From NCBI GenBank assembly GCA_015063605.1, contig SVTV01000002.1, positions 1-64,000 of the forward strand: a DNA stretch of 64,000 nt. Reading direction: 5' to 3'. Under the pieces are notes generated by a model. That model was given only the letters and a program-made list of their open reading frames with translations. It was not told the origin of the DNA and did not search any database. Source of the DNA: Oscillospiraceae bacterium. Its GTDB lineage: Bacteria; Bacillota; Clostridia; Oscillospirales; SIG627. Each line of letters opens with the position of its first letter. Positions within the stretch are counted from its first letter, which is position 1. Shown one piece after another: positions 25,744-35,082 of this stretch. Position numbers and translations under genes: made by a program.

Positions 25744-26769
25744 TCAGCAATATTCCTCGGGCTTTTCTCTTCCGTAAAGCTCGTCAAGCTTCATCATTTC
25801 ATCAAAAGGTCTGAGACCGTCGATGGAATTCTTTTCGGAAAGATTAGCACCTGCTGCCGCTCCCGCTACTCTGAGAGCATATTCGGGCTCAAAGCCCTTG
25901 TAAATGGAGTAAAGCATACCTGCACAGAAGGCGTCGCCTGCACCGACCTTACCCTTGATATAACCCTTGGGAAGATAGAGAGAATCGTGATATACCGTCT
26001 CCTTACCCTTTACGGCACACCAGCCGCCTTCGGGAGCGTGGATGCAAACAACTTCCTTTACACCCAATTCAAAAAGCTTATCAATAATAGCCTGTGCATT
26101 TTCATGGCTTATCTTTTTATTTTCGTCTCTTATGGAAATACCTGTGGTAAGGGAAGCCTCAACCTCATTAATTACGATATAATCGCAGTACTTAAGGCAA
26201 GGAGTAACGAATTTAACAAATCTGTCGCTGTGCTCGCTGACAACGTCCATGGAGGTCTTCAAGCCTGCTGCCTGAGCCTTTGCGAGAGCTTTTGCAAACA
26301 CTGTGCCGTATTCCTCGTCTTCAACATCGAATTTGTCGAGAAGGAGCGCATATCCTATGTGGAATATATCCGCATCTATTTCTTCGAAGGGAATATCATC
26401 AATATCGAAAACGGCATTGGCGCCTCTTGCCTGGAAGAATGTTCTTTCGTTTGTATCCATAGCCGCCATAACGTCTGTAAAGGAGGTCATGGCGCCTTCG
26501 GTCTTCTTAACGAAGGTGGTATCGATACCGCATCTCTTCAAGGTGTTGAGAACGAATTCTCCGTCGCTGTCGCATCCTACTCTGCCTATGCACTTAAGAG
26601 GAACGGAGGGATCCATTATACCGATATCGCAAATGGTATTTCCCGCACAGCCTCCGATACAGTCGGAGACCTCTCTGATATTTGTAAGCATTCCCATTGT
26701 AGGATATGTGTCACACATTTTTACGTGGTCAACTATAAGATTGCCCGCTATTGCTATGCCTTTTTTCAT
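25744..26769 (-). CDS. PfkB-family carbohydrate kinase
   Basis: 341 residues of the ribokinase/PfkB fold. The N-terminal IAGNLIVDHV and GGCAGNTICDIG, the internal VINEVEA and the signature GKVGAGDAFCAGML (catalytic aspartate) are intact. Members phosphorylate sugars or nucleosides. Neighbouring wecB hints at an aminosugar or sugar substrate, but nothing in the sequence fixes it. It is the middle gene of wecB-pfkB-capA. Confidence 0.88.
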   Translation of the reverse strand: MKKGIAIAGNLIVDHVKMCDTYPTMGMLTNIREVSDCIGGCAGNTICDIGIMDPSVPLKCIGRVGCDSDGEFVLNTLKRCGIDTTFVKKTEGAMTSFTDVMAAMDTNERTFFQARGANAVFDIDDIPFEEIDADIFHIGYALLLDKFDVEDEEYGTVFAKALAKAQAAGLKTSMDVVSEHSDRFVKFVTPCLKYCDYIVINEVEASLTTGISIRDENKKISHENAQAIIDKLFELGVKEVVCIHAPEGGWCAVKGKETVYHDSLYLPKGYIKGKVGAGDAFCAGMLYSIYKGFEPEYALRVAGAAAGANLSEKNSIDGLRPFDEMMKLDELYGREKPEEYC

Positions 26770-26811
26770 TTTTATATTCCTTTCAATATATGTTTATGGT
26801 TTATATTCGTT

Positions 26812-27909
26812 TTAAATATCGGAAACGAGTATTTTTGCGATCCGCTCGCAAGCCAAGCCGTCACCGTAGGGATTGGAGGCACGGCTCATCTTATCGTATT
26901 CGTTTTTATCGTTCAGAAGAAGCTTGAACGTGGAGTATATGACTTCCTCACTCGTTCCTACCAGCTTCAATGTACCCGCATCTATTCCTTCGGGTCTTTC
27001 GGTGGTATCTCTCATTACAAGCACCGGCTTTCCGAGGGAAGGTGCTTCCTCCTGTATTCCTCCGCTGTCCGTAAGGATTATGTGGCATCGGCTCAAGAAA
27101 TTATGGAAATCAAGAACGTCGAGAGGCTCGATAAGGTGGATCCTGTCGCTTCCCGCAAGGGTCTCCGACGCCACTTCTCTTACTGCCGGATTCATATGTA
27201 TGGGATATATGACCTTTATATCCTTTTCCTCATCTGTGATCCGTCTGATGGCACGGAACATTTCACGCATGGGAGCACCGAGATTCTCACGTCTGTGAGC
27301 CGTCAGAAGTACAAGCCTGCTGTCCGATGCCCACTCAAGCTCGGGATGGGTGTAATCATCTCTGACTGTTGTTTTCAATGCATCGATCGCTGTATTGCCC
27401 GTTATGAATATGCTTTCTTCCTTTACGCCCTCACGTATCAGATTATCGGCACTTCGCTTTGTGGGAGCAAAATTATATTTTGCAAGAACGCTTACGGCAC
27501 GTCTGTTGAATTCCTCGGGAAAGGGAGAATATATATCGTATGTGCGCAGTCCCGCCTCCACGTGTCCTACGGCGGTTCCCGTATAGAAGCACGCCAGAGC
27601 GGCTGAAAATGTTGTGGAGGTATCACCGTGAACGAGAACAACGTCGGGAGAGACCTTTTCAAGCACTTCCTTCATTCCGTTCATTACATTTGCGGTAACG
27701 TCGAAAAGAGTCTGTCTTTCCTTCATTATGTTGAGATCGAAATCGGGAACCACATCGAAAGCCTTCAAGACCGCATCAAGCATCTGTCTGTGCTGTCCCG
27801 TAACGCATACGGTAACATCAAGCTCCTTATGCTTTTTCAGTTCGTTTACCAGGGGACACATTTTTATGGCTTCGGGACGTGTCCCGAATACAAGCATTAT
27901 CTTTTTCAT
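26812..27909 (-). CDS. wecB: UDP-N-acetylglucosamine 2-epimerase (non-hydrolysing)
   Basis: 365 residues; interconverts UDP-GlcNAc and UDP-ManNAc, a precursor for teichoic acids, capsules and linkage units. Motifs are MLVFGTRPEAIKMCPLV, LVHGDTSTTFSAA, GHVEAGLRTYD, LLTAHRREN and LTDSGGIQEEAP. CCGAAAGGAAC precedes the ATG. It is the first gene of the operon, behind a perfect promoter divergent from the glycine-riboswitch promoter. A GGGGATCGTCTTCCCC hairpin lies in the leader (27942-27962). Confidence 0.94.
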   Translation of the reverse strand: MKKIMLVFGTRPEAIKMCPLVNELKKHKELDVTVCVTGQHRQMLDAVLKAFDVVPDFDLNIMKERQTLFDVTANVMNGMKEVLEKVSPDVVLVHGDTSTTFSAALACFYTGTAVGHVEAGLRTYDIYSPFPEEFNRRAVSVLAKYNFAPTKRSADNLIREGVKEESIFITGNTAIDALKTTVRDDYTHPELEWASDSRLVLLTAHRRENLGAPMREMFRAIRRITDEEKDIKVIYPIHMNPAVREVASETLAGSDRIHLIEPLDVLDFHNFLSRCHIILTDSGGIQEEAPSLGKPVLVMRDTTERPEGIDAGTLKLVGTSEEVIYSTFKLLLNDKNEYDKMSRASNPYGDGLACERIAKILVSDI

Positions 27910-27980
27910 TTATGTTCCTTTCGGCGCAGATCATAGCTTAGCCCGGGGAAGACGATCCCCGTTTAAATACTACAGATAAT

Positions 27981-28009
27981 ATTATATAATACATAATTCA
28001 ACTTGTCAA
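27981..28009 (-). promoter_or_regulatory. Sigma-A promoter of wecB-pfkB-capA
   Basis: TTGACA-17-TATAAT on the minus strand. Its -35 box is only 19 bases from the opposing -35 box. Confidence 0.82.
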
Positions 28010-28028
28010 TAATTATTTGCCTTTTCTA

Positions 28029-28057
28029 TTGACATATTACAGAAACAGTGTTATAAT
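28029..28057 (+). promoter_or_regulatory. Sigma-A promoter of the glycine riboswitch transcript
   Basis: TTGACA-17-TATAAT on the plus strand, about 25 bases before the aptamer. Confidence 0.85.
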
Positions 28058-28080
28058 ACGCGTACAACAGAAGAATTTCG

Positions 28081-28190
28081 ATGATGCTGTCGGATAAAAC
28101 CGATAGCGGAGAAAACTCCGGAGAATCCCGACAGACGGGTGCCGAAGGTGCAAGGCGAAAGCTGAATCTCTCAGGCAAAAGGACAGAGTT
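28081..28190 (+). ncRNA. Glycine riboswitch (single gcvT-type aptamer)
   Basis: The conserved glycine-aptamer core is visible: GGAGAAAACTCCGGAGAA, then GCCGAAGGTGCAA, CTGAATCTCTCAGGCAAAA and GGACAGAG. Only one full aptamer is present. The 5' segment GATGCTGTCGG...CCGATAG probably forms the stabilising ghost helix of singleton types. It controls the AGCS symporter. Confidence 0.92.
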
Positions 28191-28204
28191 ATTTTTTTAT
28201 ATTA

Positions 28205-28257
28205 CAAGCTGTTTTCTTTTTTTACGGAGTTGCCCTTTTGAGGCAGCTTTTTTGTTT
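28205..28257 (+). terminator. Expression platform of the glycine riboswitch
   Basis: AAGCTG and CAGCTT flank a U-rich loop and are followed by a T-run, compatible with ligand-controlled termination. The stem is short. Confidence 0.5.
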
Positions 28258-28306
28258 TATAAAACAAAACGGGGGCAGAGCTCCCCGAAGAAGGAAGGTC
28301 ATTATT

Positions 28307-29677
28307 ATGGACACGGTCTTAAACATAGTAAAGACCATCAACGCGTATACGGCGGATTACATTCTCGTATTTCTGCTTATATTCGTCGGTGTGTTCTTTA
28401 CTGTCAAAACACGCTTCGTTCAGGTTCGCTGCTTCGGCGAGGGAATGAAAAAGGTATTCGGTAAATTTTCTCTCAAGGGCGGTAAGCAGAAAAACGGTCT
28501 TACATCATTTCAGGCTCTTGCCACTGCAATTGCGGCTCAGGTGGGAACCGGTAATATAGTGGGTGCATGCGGCGCCATCCTTGTGGGCGGTCCGGGTGCC
28601 ATATTCTGGATGTGGATAATTGCATTTTTGGGAATGGCTACGATCTACGCCGAGGCGGTGCTTGCACAGACCACAAGAGAAATCGACGGCGACGGTTCCG
28701 TAAAGGGCGGTCCCGTATACTACATCAAGAAGGCATTCAAGGGAAAGGCAGGCAATGTCCTTTCTGCGGTCTTTGCGGTCTTTACGATCCTCGCTCTCGG
28801 ATTCATGGGTACTATGGTACAGTCCAATTCCATAGGAGAAGCTGTATATAATGCGGTTGGCATCGCTCCCTGGATAATAGGTATAATCGTTGCTTTGGCT
28901 TCCGCAGTGATCTTTATTGGAGGTATAAACAGAATAGCCTCCGTAACGGAAAAGATCGTTCCCGTTATGGCTGTATTCTATATCGTCTCCTGCCTTATCA
29001 TAGTGGTATCGAGAATAGCATATATTCCCGAAAGTATCGGTATGATATTCAAATACGCCTTTGTGCCTCAGGCGATAATCGGCGGCGGCTTCGGTTCCGC
29101 ATTGAAGCAGGCTATAAGCCAGGGTGCAAAGAGAGGACTTTTTTCCAATGAAGCCGGTATGGGCTCAACTCCTCACGCTCATGCTCTTGCCAATGTTGAA
29201 AAGCCTCACGACCAAGGTGTTGCCGCCATGATAAGCGTATTTATTGATACATTCGTTGTTCTCACTCTCACGGCTCTCACCGTTATTTCAACGCTTTACG
29301 CAGGAAACGGCATCCTTGCCGACGGTGTGGAAGCAGGTGTGGAAAAGACGAACATGGCGCAGATCGCCTTCGGAATGGTATTCGGAAACGGTCTCGGAGG
29401 AGTCCTTGTGGCGATCTGTCTTTTCTTCTTCGCTTTCTCTACTATCTTAAGCTGGAATCTTTTCGGCAAGATCAATTTCGAATATCTTTTCGGCAAAAAG
29501 GCGGCTGTCGTTTATTCCGTAATTTCAATCGTATTCATTTTCCTCGGCTCTTGCCTTTCCAACAAGCTCGTGTGGGAGCTTACCGATATGTTCAATTACC
29601 TCATGGTAATTCCCAACGCTCTCGCCATAATATGTCTGTGGCGGACAGTTGCCGATTCCGCAAAGGGGAAGAAATAA
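28307..29677 (+). CDS. Sodium:alanine/glycine symporter (AGCS family)
   Basis: 456 residues with about 11 membrane helices. AGCS signatures include AIAAQVGTGNIVGACGAI, GPGAIFWMWIIAFLGM and the cytoplasmic FSNEAGMGSTPHAHA. It imports a small neutral amino acid with sodium. The upstream glycine riboswitch indicates that glycine is a substrate or signal. The track start 28238 lies within the riboswitch region; ATG 28307 with AAGGAAGG eight bases upstream is right. A strong hairpin follows. Confidence 0.93.
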   Translation: MDTVLNIVKTINAYTADYILVFLLIFVGVFFTVKTRFVQVRCFGEGMKKVFGKFSLKGGKQKNGLTSFQALATAIAAQVGTGNIVGACGAILVGGPGAIFWMWIIAFLGMATIYAEAVLAQTTREIDGDGSVKGGPVYYIKKAFKGKAGNVLSAVFAVFTILALGFMGTMVQSNSIGEAVYNAVGIAPWIIGIIVALASAVIFIGGINRIASVTEKIVPVMAVFYIVSCLIIVVSRIAYIPESIGMIFKYAFVPQAIIGGGFGSALKQAISQGAKRGLFSNEAGMGSTPHAHALANVEKPHDQGVAAMISVFIDTFVVLTLTALTVISTLYAGNGILADGVEAGVEKTNMAQIAFGMVFGNGLGGVLVAICLFFFAFSTILSWNLFGKINFEYLFGKKAAVVYSVISIVFIFLGSCLSNKLVWELTDMFNYLMVIPNALAIICLWRTVADSAKGKK

Positions 29678-29692
29678 TTTAATATGCGAATA

Positions 29693-29720
29693 TAAGGGGC
29701 TGCTTGATGACAGCCCCTTA
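29693..29720 (+). terminator. Hairpin 3' of the AGCS symporter
   Basis: TAAGGGGCTG/CAGCCCCTTA; no long T-run. Confidence 0.55.
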
Positions 29721-29756
29721 GCATTTAACGGAGATTTGAGTTGTTTTGCGTTGAGG

Positions 29757-29946
29757 ACAATTCCTCAGTCAGCCATACGGCTGACAGCTCCTTTTACACA
29801 AAGGAGCCTTATACATCTAACTTCAAGTAAAAGTTGATAACTAATACTTATATCTGACTTGAAGTATACGCATTATAATAGAAATTAGCACAAACCCATG
29901 CCTCCTTTGTGTAAAAGGAGGTGCCCCGAAGGGGCGGAGGAATTGT
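29757..29946. repeat. Family A repeat, full copy
   Basis: 190 bp. The left tip is CAGCCATACGGCTG and the right tip is GCCCCGAAGGGGC, as in the copy at 23566. Confidence 0.88.
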
Positions 29947-30270
29947 CAATTGACAAATTAGGATTATATCTGACCTCAAGTCAACGTGATTCAATAGAGA
30001 TCCGCACAAACCCATGCCTCCTTTAAGTGTAATGCAGATGCAAAGCATCTGCGGAGGTGTCATTTTCGCAAGAAAATGACGGAGGAATTGTTCTTTTGCA
30101 TTAAGTAATTGAGCCTCTCCCTGCGGGAGGAGTAGGTAGAAACGCAAAGCGTTTCTACGGAGAGGGCAGAGAGAAGGCGTGGTGTTAGCCCTTACTTTCA
30201 ACCCTCTCTGCCATGACTTCGTCACGGCATCTCCCCCATGGGGGAGACTTTGAGTTGTTTTGAGAAAAGG

Positions 30271-30496
30271 ACAATTCCTCAGTCACCTTCGGTGACAGCT
30301 CCTTTTACACAAAGGAGCCTTTGAGTTCTAACTTCGAGTAAATTTTGATAAATTAGGGTTATATCTGATCTCAAGTAAACGTGATTCAATAGAGATCCGC
30401 ACAAACCAATGCCTCCTTTAAGTGTAATGCAGATGCAAGCATCTGCGGAGGTGGCATGACGAAGCAATCAGATGCAAGCATCTGCGGAGGAATTGT
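30271..30496. repeat. Family A repeat, full copy with double right cassette
   Basis: 226 bp. The right arm carries two consecutive CAGATGCAAGCATCTG hairpin cassettes with a GGCATGACGAAG fragment between them, as if a cassette had inserted into another. Confidence 0.85.
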
Positions 30497-30991
30497 TCTT
30501 TTGCTTTAACAACTCTGAGCCTCTCACTTTGGGAGAGGTGGCACGGCGGAGCCGTGACGGAGAGGGCAGATAAGTTGGGGCGTCCCCCTGCTATAAGCCC
30601 TTCTGCAGTTGTTTTACGTTGAGAACAATTCCTCAGTCAGCTAACGCTGACAGCTCCGCAGAAACGCTTGCGTTTCTGATTTACACCTAAAGGAGCCTTT
30701 AAGTTCTAACTTCAAGTAAAATTTGATAAATTGTAAGTATTTCTAACTTCAAGTAAAATATTGCAAATTATACTTATATCTTACTTTAAGTATACGCAGT
30801 TCAATAGAGTTTCGCACAAACCCATGCCTCCTTTAAGTGTAAGGCAGTTGCGAAGCAACTGATTCCTTCGCAGACAGCTCCGCAGATGCAAAGCATCTGC
30901 ATACAAGGGGAGCCTTTGGTTTGTGCGAGCTTCTATTGAATCACGTTGACTTGATGGTAGATATAAGTATAAGTTATCAAATGACAACCTC

Positions 30992-31519
30992 CTACGCTAT
31001 AGGCGAATTCTCCCTTGTCAAGCCGTGGATAAAGCCGTTTGAATCGGCACTGCAAATGTCGCCGCCGATGACCTTGTCCTTATATACGAGGATATTCGCA
31101 TAGACCGTTCCGTTGTAATCGTAATTCTTCACGATATATGTATAACGCTTTACGGTCTTGCCCTTGTATTTTGAAAGATCGAGTCCTTCGCCCTTCTGAA
31201 GCTCGTTATATCGGCTGTAAACGGAATCGAATTCGTTGGGGATGACCACCTGTGCCACCTCAAACGCTTCCTCCTCAACATTCCAGCCGTAGCTTTGGAG
31301 GAAGGATATCCTGTCTGCCCCGGTTTTTATTCCCGAAAACTCCTTTTGTGTTTTCTGCACAAGGAAAGGAACGCTTCCCTCGGGATAGTCGAGCTTGCCT
31401 GCTCCTGTGGATCCCGAGCTGCCCGCAGATATAAGAAGTACAGCCATAATGATGATTACGGCAAAAAGTATGAGTGCTCCCCATTTCACCGTAGAGCCTT
31501 TCAATGAATATACAAACAT
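30992..31519 (-). CDS. DUF4830 domain protein, membrane-anchored
   Basis: 175 residues with one N-terminal membrane helix (about 13-33), a Gly/Ser linker, and a C-terminal extracytoplasmic domain typical of DUF4830: a VVIPNEFDSVYSRYNELQK segment, then YKGKTVKRYTYIVKNY and VYKDKVIGGDICS. The function is unknown; relatives occur in many Clostridia. It is a single gene with repeats directly behind its stop codon. Confidence 0.72.
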   Translation of the reverse strand: MFVYSLKGSTVKWGALILFAVIIIMAVLLISAGSSGSTGAGKLDYPEGSVPFLVQKTQKEFSGIKTGADRISFLQSYGWNVEEEAFEVAQVVIPNEFDSVYSRYNELQKGEGLDLSKYKGKTVKRYTYIVKNYDYNGTVYANILVYKDKVIGGDICSADSNGFIHGLTRENSPIA

Positions 31520-31609
31520 ATTTTTTGTTCTCCTTGTTGTGATGTTACTAAAATATATGGGGGCGTTATTTAATATATACGCAATTTAATGGAAATAATA
31601 AAAAAATCC

Positions 31610-31638
31610 TTGATTTTTATTCATGCATGGAGTATAAT
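31610..31638 (+). promoter_or_regulatory. Sigma-A promoter of the TIGR01440-RseC pair
   Basis: TTGATT-17-TATAAT. A TGGGG/CCCCA hairpin follows at 31646-31661. Confidence 0.65.
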
Positions 31639-31706
31639 GTCAAGTGGGGGAATTTGCCCCATTGACATAAATGAAATTACTTCCCGATAAAGAAAGGAAT
31701 GACGAT

Positions 31707-32309
31707 ATGAACGAAATGACAATGGAAAAAAAGACTGCCGAGGCTCTTTCCTCGGAAATGTATGAAATGATAAAGTCGCAATGCGAAACGGCAATTAATG
31801 AGCTTCTCGCGGTTGCAAAGCTTGAAAAGGGCGATATATTCGTTATCGGATGCTCCTCCAGCGAAATTTGCGGTAAAAGAATAGGATCTTTTTCAAGCAT
31901 GGATGCGGCAAAGGCTGTTTACGATGCGGTCGCTCCCGCATTGAAGGAAAAGGGCGTATACCTTGCGGCGCAATGCTGTGAGCACCTTAACAGAGCGGTG
32001 ATCGTTGAAAAGGAATGTGCAAGACTTTACCGTCTTACCGAGGTGAATGCAATTCCTCACGCTCATGCCGGCGGAGCATTTGCCACCACTGTGTACAATT
32101 CCCTTGATTGTGCCGTTGCTGTGGAAAGTATTCCCGCAAGCGCAGGCATGGATATCGGAAATACACTTATAGGTATGCATATAATTCCCGTTTGCGTTCC
32201 CGTAAGAGTAAGTATTGACAAGATAGGAGAGGCGAGACTCGTTCTGGCGCGCCGCCGTCCAAAATTCGTGGGCGGTCAGAGAGCCATATACGATCCCAAG
32301 CTGATGTAA
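31707..32309 (+). CDS. TIGR01440/UPF0340 (YwlG-like) family protein
   Basis: 200 residues. The conserved stretches FVIGCSSSEICGKRIGS, AAQCCEHLNRA, PHAHAGGAFATT and MDIGNTLIGMHI define this uncharacterised Bacillota family (B. subtilis YwlG). ATG 31707, eight bases after AAAGGA, is chosen over the track's 31671. Its stop overlaps the start of the RseC-like gene (TAATG), so the two are translationally coupled. Confidence 0.9.
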   Translation: MNEMTMEKKTAEALSSEMYEMIKSQCETAINELLAVAKLEKGDIFVIGCSSSEICGKRIGSFSSMDAAKAVYDAVAPALKEKGVYLAAQCCEHLNRAVIVEKECARLYRLTEVNAIPHAHAGGAFATTVYNSLDCAVAVESIPASAGMDIGNTLIGMHIIPVCVPVRVSIDKIGEARLVLARRRPKFVGGQRAIYDPKLM

Positions 32310-32695
32310 TGACGGAAAAGGGATTTGTGGAAAAAACCGAAAACGGTATAGTTTTCGTTGCCGCCATGAGCTCGGGCTGCAGCGGATGTAAGGCGACATG
32401 CGTGGGATGCGGAAAAAAGCGTATCGTCAAAGCCGTATCGGAGGAAGCTCTTTCGGCGGGAGAAGAGGTCCTTCTCATAACACCCGACAGCCTTCTTTAT
32501 AAATTGATGCTGTCGGTGCTCCTTGTGCCGTTGGTGCTTCTTATCGGCGTGTATCTTTTGATATCCCCGTACTTCTCTTCGGCTATGATACCTGCTTTAA
32601 TTTCCATAGCGGTATCCTGCTTATATCTCGCCGCTTTCGGTGCTGTCTCAAAAATGAAGAATTCTTTTCTTCCAAAAGCGGTAAAAGAGCGTTAA
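32309..32695 (+). CDS. RseC/MucC-like membrane protein
   Basis: 128 residues. A cysteine cluster SGCSGCKATCVGCG (about 23-36) is followed by two membrane helices (about 62-83 and 90-109), the layout of RseC/MucC proteins. In Clostridia these often accompany RnfABCDEG or SoxR-reducing systems; no rnf gene is in view. It may take part in membrane redox signalling or iron-sulphur handling. Confidence 0.78.
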   Translation: MTEKGFVEKTENGIVFVAAMSSGCSGCKATCVGCGKKRIVKAVSEEALSAGEEVLLITPDSLLYKLMLSVLLVPLVLLIGVYLLISPYFSSAMIPALISIAVSCLYLAAFGAVSKMKNSFLPKAVKER

Positions 32696-32731
32696 GGCTC
32701 GTGAAAGATAAAAATTTAACAAAAATATATA

Positions 32732-32760
32732 TTGCATATTTTTCTTCGTTGTGCTATAAT
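32732..32760 (+). promoter_or_regulatory. Sigma-A promoter of pgk-tpiA
   Basis: TTGCAT-17-TATAAT. Confidence 0.7.
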
Positions 32761-32811
32761 ATTCGGGTATAAATAATATATAAATAAATAATAATCGAAA
32801 GGAACAAAAAA

Positions 32812-33996
32812 ATGTTCAATAAGAAATCAGTAGAAGATATCAAGGTCTCCGGCAAGAAAGTTCTTGTAAGATGCGATTTCAACGTTCCGTTGGATGGCGA
32901 GACCATAACAGACCCCAAGAGAATAGTAGAAGCTCTTCCCACCATCAAGTACCTCAGCTCCAACGGCGCTAAGGTCATCCTTTGCAGCCATCTCGGCAGA
33001 CCGAAGGGCGAATTCAATGCAAAATATTCCCTTAAGCCCGTAGCTGCTAAGCTTTCCGAGCTTCTCGGCAAGGAAATAGCTATCGCAAGCGACGTTATCG
33101 GCGAAGATGCACAGGCTAAGGCTGCCGCTCTCAAGGACGGCGATATAATGCTCATCGAAAACGTACGTTTCCATAAGGAAGAAGAAAAGAATGATCCCGC
33201 TTTCGCAAAGGCTCTTGCTTCTCTCGCTGAAATATATGTAAACGATGCATTCGGTACAGCACACAGAGCTCACGCTTCCACAGCAGGCGTAGCTGATTAC
33301 CTTCCCGCAGTTTGCGGTTATCTCATTCAGAAAGAGATAAAGATCATGGGCGATGCTCTTGAAGCTCCCCAGCGTCCCTTCGTTGCCATCCTCGGCGGCG
33401 CAAAGGTTTCCGATAAGATCGGCGTTATCAACAACCTCCTTGAAAAGGTTGACACAATAATCATCGGCGGCGCTATGGCTTACACATTCAAGAAGGCTAT
33501 GGGTGGCAAGATCGGTATATCTCTCTGCGAAGAGGATAAGCTCGACCTGGCTCTCTCCCTCGTTAAGAAGGCAGAGGAAAAGGGCGTTAAGTTCCTTCTC
33601 CCCGTTGACAGCAAGGCTACAACAGCGTTCTCCAACGATACTCCCGTTATCGTTTGCGATTCCGATTCCATCCCCGACAACTACATGGGACTCGATATAG
33701 GACCCAAGGCTGCTGAAGAATACAGCAACGCAGTTAAGGATGCCAAGACAGTTATCTGGAACGGACCTATGGGCGTTTGCGAATTCTCCAACTACGAAGG
33801 CGGTACAAGAGCTATCGCAGAAGCACTCGCATCCTCCGATTGCACATCCATCATCGGCGGCGGCGACTCCGCAGCGGCTGTTGAAAAGCTCGGATATGCA
33901 GACAAGATCACTCATATATCCACAGGCGGCGGCGCTTCCCTCGAATTCCTCGAAGGACTTGAGCTTCCCGGCATAGCTTGTCTCAACAACAAATAA
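32812..33996 (+). CDS. pgk: Phosphoglycerate kinase
   Basis: 394 residues, complete. It transfers phosphate from 1,3-bisphosphoglycerate to ADP in glycolysis. Motifs are [53 protein letters not shown] and [13 protein letters not shown]. Codon choice is noticeably more uniform than in most neighbours (many CTC/ATC/AAG), as expected of a highly expressed gene. tpiA follows 27 bases later. Confidence 0.98.
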   Translation: MFNKKSVEDIKVSGKKVLVRCDFNVPLDGETITDPKRIVEALPTIKYLSSNGAKVILCSHLGRPKGEFNAKYSLKPVAAKLSELLGKEIAIASDVIGEDAQAKAAALKDGDIMLIENVRFHKEEEKNDPAFAKALASLAEIYVNDAFGTAHRAHASTAGVADYLPAVCGYLIQKEIKIMGDALEAPQRPFVAILGGAKVSDKIGVINNLLEKVDTIIIGGAMAYTFKKAMGGKIGISLCEEDKLDLALSLVKKAEEKGVKFLLPVDSKATTAFSNDTPVIVCDSDSIPDNYMGLDIGPKAAEEYSNAVKDAKTVIWNGPMGVCEFSNYEGGTRAIAEALASSDCTSIIGGGDSAAAVEKLGYADKITHISTGGGASLEFLEGLELPGIACLNNK

Positions 33997-34023
33997 GATC
34001 ATATCGAAAGGCAGAAAAGAATC

Positions 34024-34776
34024 ATGAGAAAGACAATAATCGCAGGAAACTGGAAGATGAACATGACTCCTTCCCAGGCTTCCGTATTGGCAAGTGAAAT
34101 AGTTGCAAAGAACAGCGATCCCAAGTGCGAGGTCGTTATCTGCGTTCCCTTCGTTGACATATTCGAAGCTAAGAAGGCTATTGAAGGCTCCAAGATCCAT
34201 CTCGGCGCACAGAACGTTCATTTCGCTGAAAAAGGCGCATACACGGGCGAGATCAGCGCATCCATGCTTCTTGAATGCGGCGTTGAATACGTTATCATCG
34301 GTCACAGCGAAAGAAGACAGTATTTCGCGGAAACAGACGAAACTGTTAACAAGCGTCTCACAGCGGCTCTCGCTGCAGGCTTGAAGGTCATCCTTTGCGT
34401 AGGTGAAACAGAGGCTCAGAGAGATGCGGGCGAAACATTCTCCCTTATCGAAAAGCAGATCAAGGCGGCGTATGCGGGTGTAAGTGCCGAAAAGGCTCTC
34501 GATATCGTTATAGCTTACGAACCCGTATGGGCTATCGGTACGGGCAGAACCGCTACAAGCGAGCAGGCTGAAGAGGTTTGTGCATTTATCAGAGGCGAGG
34601 TTGCTAAGCTTTATGATGCAAACATCGCTTCCGAAACTACCATTCAGTACGGCGGCTCCATGAATGCAAAGAATGCTGCAGAGCTTCTTGCTATGGAAAA
34701 TATCGACGGCGGTCTCATCGGCGGCGCTTCCCTTAAGTCCGACGATTTCACCGTTATCATCAATGCGGCTGAATAA
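34024..34776 (+). CDS. tpiA: Triosephosphate isomerase
   Basis: 250 residues. AGNWKMNMT (catalytic lysine), YVIIGHSERR (catalytic histidine), AYEPVWAIGTG (catalytic glutamate) and YGGSMN are intact. It interconverts dihydroxyacetone phosphate and glyceraldehyde 3-phosphate. It is the second gene of the pgk-tpiA operon, closed by a strong hairpin. gapA is not next to it. Confidence 0.98.
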   Translation: MRKTIIAGNWKMNMTPSQASVLASEIVAKNSDPKCEVVICVPFVDIFEAKKAIEGSKIHLGAQNVHFAEKGAYTGEISASMLLECGVEYVIIGHSERRQYFAETDETVNKRLTAALAAGLKVILCVGETEAQRDAGETFSLIEKQIKAAYAGVSAEKALDIVIAYEPVWAIGTGRTATSEQAEEVCAFIRGEVAKLYDANIASETTIQYGGSMNAKNAAELLAMENIDGGLIGGASLKSDDFTVIINAAE

Positions 34777-34803
34777 TTTTCCGATATAAGTAAAACATAA
34801 AGC

Positions 34804-34830
34804 GGGGTTGGTGCTTAACACGCCAACCCC
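34804..34830 (+). terminator. Terminator of pgk-tpiA
   Basis: GGGGTTGG(C)/CCAACCCC hairpin followed by an AT-rich tail. Confidence 0.7.
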
Positions 34831-34849
34831 ACATAATTAATTTTAATAT

Positions 34850-34926
34850 GCGCCCGTAGCTCAGTTGGATAGAGCATCAGACTCCGACTCTGAAGGCCAT
34901 GCGTTCGAATCGCACCGGGCGTACCA
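34850..34926 (+). tRNA. tRNA-Arg (anticodon CCG)
   Basis: 77 nt including an encoded CCA. The acceptor GCGCCCG pairs with CGGGCGT; the D-loop is AGTTGGATA; the anticodon stem TCAGA/TCTGA holds the loop CTCCGAC (anticodon CCG, reading CGG). The T-loop TTCGAAT is normal. The outermost T-stem pair is A-C. A hairpin follows at 34934-34972. Confidence 0.95.
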
Positions 34927-34933
34927 TGAAAAA

Positions 34934-34972
34934 AGCTTGCCTCTTATGCTTTCATGCATTTGAGACAAGCTG
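34934..34972 (+). terminator. Hairpin 3' of tRNA-Arg
   Basis: AGCTTGCCTC pairs with GAGACAAGCT with a T-rich tail. Confidence 0.55.
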
Positions 34973-35047
34973 TTTTGCGTTAAGTTGTTTTTGGAAGAGA
35001 ACAGTTCCTCTTTTCAAGAGAGTTTTTAATAGTATTTGTAATTTTTG

Positions 35048-35076
35048 TTGACAAAGTAAATGCTTTATGTTATAAT
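35048..35076 (+). promoter_or_regulatory. Sigma-A promoter of the CBM9-like gene
   Basis: TTGACA-17-TATAAT, perfect in both boxes. Confidence 0.85.
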
Positions 35077-35082
35077 GGTAAA

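Larger units (their letters stand above)
29730..30991. repeat. Repeat array 3 (families A and B), the longest in the window
   Basis: A 1.26-kb gap: full A 29757-29946, right-half A to 30091, B 30111-30261, full A 30271-30496, internally deleted B 30517-30615, and from 30625 an A left arm running into a rearranged unit whose last 90 bases are inverted interior sequence. ORF-track entries at 29848, 30279 and 30781 are repeat translations. Confidence 0.88.

Noticed and set aside
25987-27606. 539-residue plus-strand ORF across the wecB-pfkB genes
   Set aside because: Antisense to two intact conserved genes; cysteine- and tyrosine-rich composition typical of shadows.
32827-34821. 664-residue minus-strand ORF antisense to pgk-tpiA
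   Set aside because: A shadow created by strong codon bias of two highly expressed glycolytic genes on the plus strand; no family resemblance.
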